DNA from: Bifidobacterium panos
Lineage (GTDB): Bacteria > Actinomycetota > Actinomycetes > Actinomycetales > Bifidobacteriaceae
Assembly: GCF_012932445.1 (NCBI RefSeq)
Contig: NZ_JAAIIJ010000021.1
Coordinates: forward strand, 86,710 to 150,709
Length of the DNA: 64,000 bases
Reading direction: 5' to 3'
A program made the translations under genes and the position numbers. The notes below the pieces were generated by a model. The model ran no database searches. It was not told where the DNA came from and worked only from the letters and a program-made list of their open reading frames with translations. Shown here one piece after another: positions 62,117 through 64,000 of this stretch (positions within the stretch are counted from its first letter, which is position 1; each line of letters begins with the position of its first letter).

Positions 62117-62144
62117 GCCGGCTCCCCCGGTGAGGGGAGCCGGC
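62117..62144. terminator. Convergent terminator between glycosyltransferase and gatB
   Basis: GCCGGCTCCCC pairs perfectly with GGGGAGCCGGC; six-base loop; lies between two convergent genes. Confidence 0.8.
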
Positions 62145-62172
62145 TGAATGCAGCTCTTTTGCTTCAAGCGAG

Positions 62173-63669
62173 CTACTTGAGTTTGGACATAACCACCTTG
62201 GTGACGGCCTTGGCGTCGGCCTGGCCGCGCGTGGCCTTCATCACCGCGCCGATAATGACGCCCATCGGTTTCATGTTGCCGCTCTTGAGCTTTTCGACCA
62301 CATCCGGGTTGGCGGCGAACGCCTCGTCCACGGCCTTGTCGATCAGGCCGTCGTCGGAGACGATCTTCAGGCCCTTCTTCTCGACGACCTCGCTCGGCGT
62401 GCCCTCGCCGGCAAGCACGCCGGCCACGGTCTGCTTGGCGAGCTTGTCGTTGAGCTTGCCATCGGCGATCAGCTTCTCGACTTCGGCCACGTCGGCCGGG
62501 GTGATCGGCAGCTCCTCCAAGGTGACGCCCTTGGCGTTGGCCTCGCGGCTCAGCTCGCCCAGCCACCACTTGCGCGCGCCGGCGGCGCTGGCACCAGCCG
62601 CCACGGTGGCCTCGATCAGGTCGAGCGCATCGGCGTTCAAAATATCGCGCATCTGCAAATCGCTCAAACCCCACTCGCCCTTGAGGCGGTTGCGGCGTTC
62701 GCGCGGCATTTCAGGCATTTCGGCGGCCAGCTTGTCGATATGCTCCTTGGTGATGTGCAGCATCACCAAGTCGGGGTCAGGGAAGTAGCGGTAATCGTCG
62801 GCGTCGGACTTGACGCGCCCGCCGGCGGTGGCTTGCGAAGCCTCATCCCAGTGGCGGGTCTCCTGCAGAACCTCGCCACCCTCCGACAGGATCTGCGCCT
62901 GACGGCGAATCTCGTATTGCACCGTCTTCTCGATGCCGCGGAACGTGTTCACGTTCTTGGTTTCCGAGCGCGTGCCGAACGGGTCGGCGGACGTGCGGCG
63001 CAGCGACACGTTCACATCGGCGCGCATATTGCCCTGCTCCATGCGCGCGTGCGAGATGTTCAGCGCGCGCACGATGTCGCGGATGGCGCGCATATAGGCA
63101 CCGGCGATCTCCGGCGCACGCTCGCCCACACCCTCGATGGGCTTGGTGACGATCTCGATCAGCGGCACGCCGGCGCGGTTGTAGTCCACCAGCGAGTGGT
63201 CGGCGCCTTCGATGCGCCCGTCCGCGCCGCCCACGTGGGTGTTCTTGCCGGCGTCGTCCTCGATGTGCGCGCGCTCGATGGGCACGCGGAACACGGTGCC
63301 GTCCTCCAGCTCGACATCCAGGTAGCCATTGCCGTTGGTGGGCTTGTCGTATTGCGAGATCTGATAGTCGCGCGGCATGTCGGGGTAGAAATAATTCTTA
63401 CGCGCGAACTGGCTGAACTCGGCGATTTCACAGTGCAGAGCCAAGCCCAGTTTGATGGCGTAATCGACAGCCGTTTTGTTCAGCACCGGCAGGGAGCCGG
63501 GCAAGCCGAGCGAGACGGGGGTGAGCTGGCTGTTCGGCTCGCCGCCGAACGAAACTTCAGCGGGGCAGAACAGCTTCGTCGCGGTGGAGAGCTCCACGTG
63601 GGTTTCCAAACCGAGCACCGGGTCAAACTGCTTGACGGCCTCGGAGTACTTCATCAGTTTTTCAGCCAT
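62173..63669 (-). CDS. gatB: Aspartyl/glutamyl-tRNA amidotransferase subunit B
   Basis: 498 residues, typical length. Start at ATG 63669 after AAGGAA. GatB hallmarks: [12 protein letters not shown], the zinc-adjacent [91 protein letters not shown] and the C-terminal YqeY-like domain. It activates mis-acylated Glu-tRNA(Gln)/Asp-tRNA(Asn) for transamidation in the cytoplasm. Follows gatA by 35 bases. Confidence 0.97.
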   Translation of the reverse strand: MAEKLMKYSEAVKQFDPVLGLETHVELSTATKLFCPAEVSFGGEPNSQLTPVSLGLPGSLPVLNKTAVDYAIKLGLALHCEIAEFSQFARKNYFYPDMPRDYQISQYDKPTNGNGYLDVELEDGTVFRVPIERAHIEDDAGKNTHVGGADGRIEGADHSLVDYNRAGVPLIEIVTKPIEGVGERAPEIAGAYMRAIRDIVRALNISHARMEQGNMRADVNVSLRRTSADPFGTRSETKNVNTFRGIEKTVQYEIRRQAQILSEGGEVLQETRHWDEASQATAGGRVKSDADDYRYFPDPDLVMLHITKEHIDKLAAEMPEMPRERRNRLKGEWGLSDLQMRDILNADALDLIEATVAAGASAAGARKWWLGELSREANAKGVTLEELPITPADVAEVEKLIADGKLNDKLAKQTVAGVLAGEGTPSEVVEKKGLKIVSDDGLIDKAVDEAFAANPDVVEKLKSGNMKPMGVIIGAVMKATRGQADAKAVTKVVMSKLK

Positions 63670-63704
63670 GATGATTCCTTATATCCTTTCCGGTTCCGTC
63701 TGCC

Positions 63705-64000
63705 TTATTTGCCCAGCCCGTCGAGCCACGAGGCGTTGAGCGACTGCCAGATCGGGCCGTTCCACTCTTCCTCAAGCGCGGCTTCGAGCGCGGCGGCGGG
63801 CTTGTACATCACTTCGTCGCGCTGCTGCGGGGCGATAAGCTGGAAGCCGACGGGCAAGCCGTCGTCCGACAGGCCGGCCGGAATGGACATGGCGGGCACG
63901 CCGGCGAGGTTGGCCGGGATGGTGGCAATATCGTTCATATACATGGCCAGCGGGTCGTCCATCTTCTCGCCGAACTTGAAGGCGGTGGTGGGGCTGGTGT
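63705..64000 (-). CDS. gatA: Aspartyl/glutamyl-tRNA amidotransferase subunit A, C-terminal part (runs off right edge)
   Basis: The open frame reads [25 protein letters not shown] and [13 protein letters not shown], the C-terminal amidase-signature region of GatA, ending WLDGLGK. The catalytic Ser-Ser-Lys part is outside the window. Same operon as gatB. Confidence 0.95.
   Translation of the reverse strand, partial: TSPTTAFKFGEKMDDPLAMYMNDIATIPANLAGVPAMSIPAGLSDDGLPVGFQLIAPQQRDEVMYKPAAALEAALEEEWNGPIWQSLNASWLDGLGK

Overview
The window looks like a chromosomal segment of a high-GC Gram-positive actinobacterium, most likely a Bifidobacterium; the species cannot be fixed from sequence alone. The basis is the gatB/gatA pair at the right end, bifidobacterial-type exopolysaccharide (EPS) genes, a GH25/LGFP-repeat cell-wall hydrolase, frequent GTG starts and GC-rich codon use. 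No rRNA, tRNA or CRISPR array was found. Several lower-GC accessory patches (about 1-400, 10.3-10.7 kb, 15.5-20 kb, 52.1-54.5 kb) are embedded.

Layout. (1) 1-4.9 kb, minus strand: the promoter-proximal end of an EPS cluster that continues past the left edge (priming sugar transferase, DUF4012 membrane protein, DUF4422 glycosyltransferase, start of a polysaccharide pyruvyl transferase). (2) 5-8.5 kb: housekeeping-like genes (FAH-family hydrolase, DUF4190 protein, YggS-type PLP protein), then two coupled glycosyltransferases to 10.3 kb, a gene remnant with a 21-bp tandem repeat, and a UDP-glucose dehydrogenase. (3) 12.2-43.1 kb: a 31-kb surface-protein island. Five large secreted proteins share Ig-like repeats and a C-terminal triple cell-wall-binding type 2 (CWB2) anchor: a beta-helix-like adhesin, two M64 (IgA-peptidase-like) metalloproteases, a giant CAP/InlB-repeat/subtilisin protein and an M6 metalloprotease. 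A sixth secreted CAP protein carries a sortase-like LASTG tail. Four intact AAA/DUF4143 ATPase genes and several degraded fragments are interleaved. (4) 43.3-52.1 kb: glycan genes (two glycosyltransferases, Wzm/Wzt-type ABC exporter, DUF2142 and DUF6020 membrane proteins) and a DinJ/YafQ toxin-antitoxin pair. (5) 52.3-54.5 kb: a deleted insertion element, a fifth AAA/DUF4143 ATPase and non-coding repeats. (6) 54.6-64 kb: FAD oxidoreductase, GH25 cell-wall hydrolase, HipBA, one more glycosyltransferase, gatB and the 3' end of gatA.

How it fits together. Regions 1, 2, 4 and 6 plausibly build, flip or export cell-surface polysaccharide; region 3 builds a protein coat of proteases and adhesins. 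Two features stand out. First, homopolymeric G/C tracts sit at decisive places in surface genes: at the start of the priming transferase, inside a DUF6020 gene that is out of frame in this sequence, early in a glycosyltransferase, and just upstream of a CAP-protein gene. This suggests phase variation. Second, the AAA/DUF4143 ATPase genes have their own strictly periodic iterons or palindromes at their 5' ends and repeatedly lie tail-to-tail with CWB2 genes. The block [CWB2 protease gene, ATPase, M64 gene] is present twice in inverted orientation, the left ATPase copy being reduced to a remnant. This is the best candidate here for an undescribed, recombination-driven surface-variation system; its function is inference.
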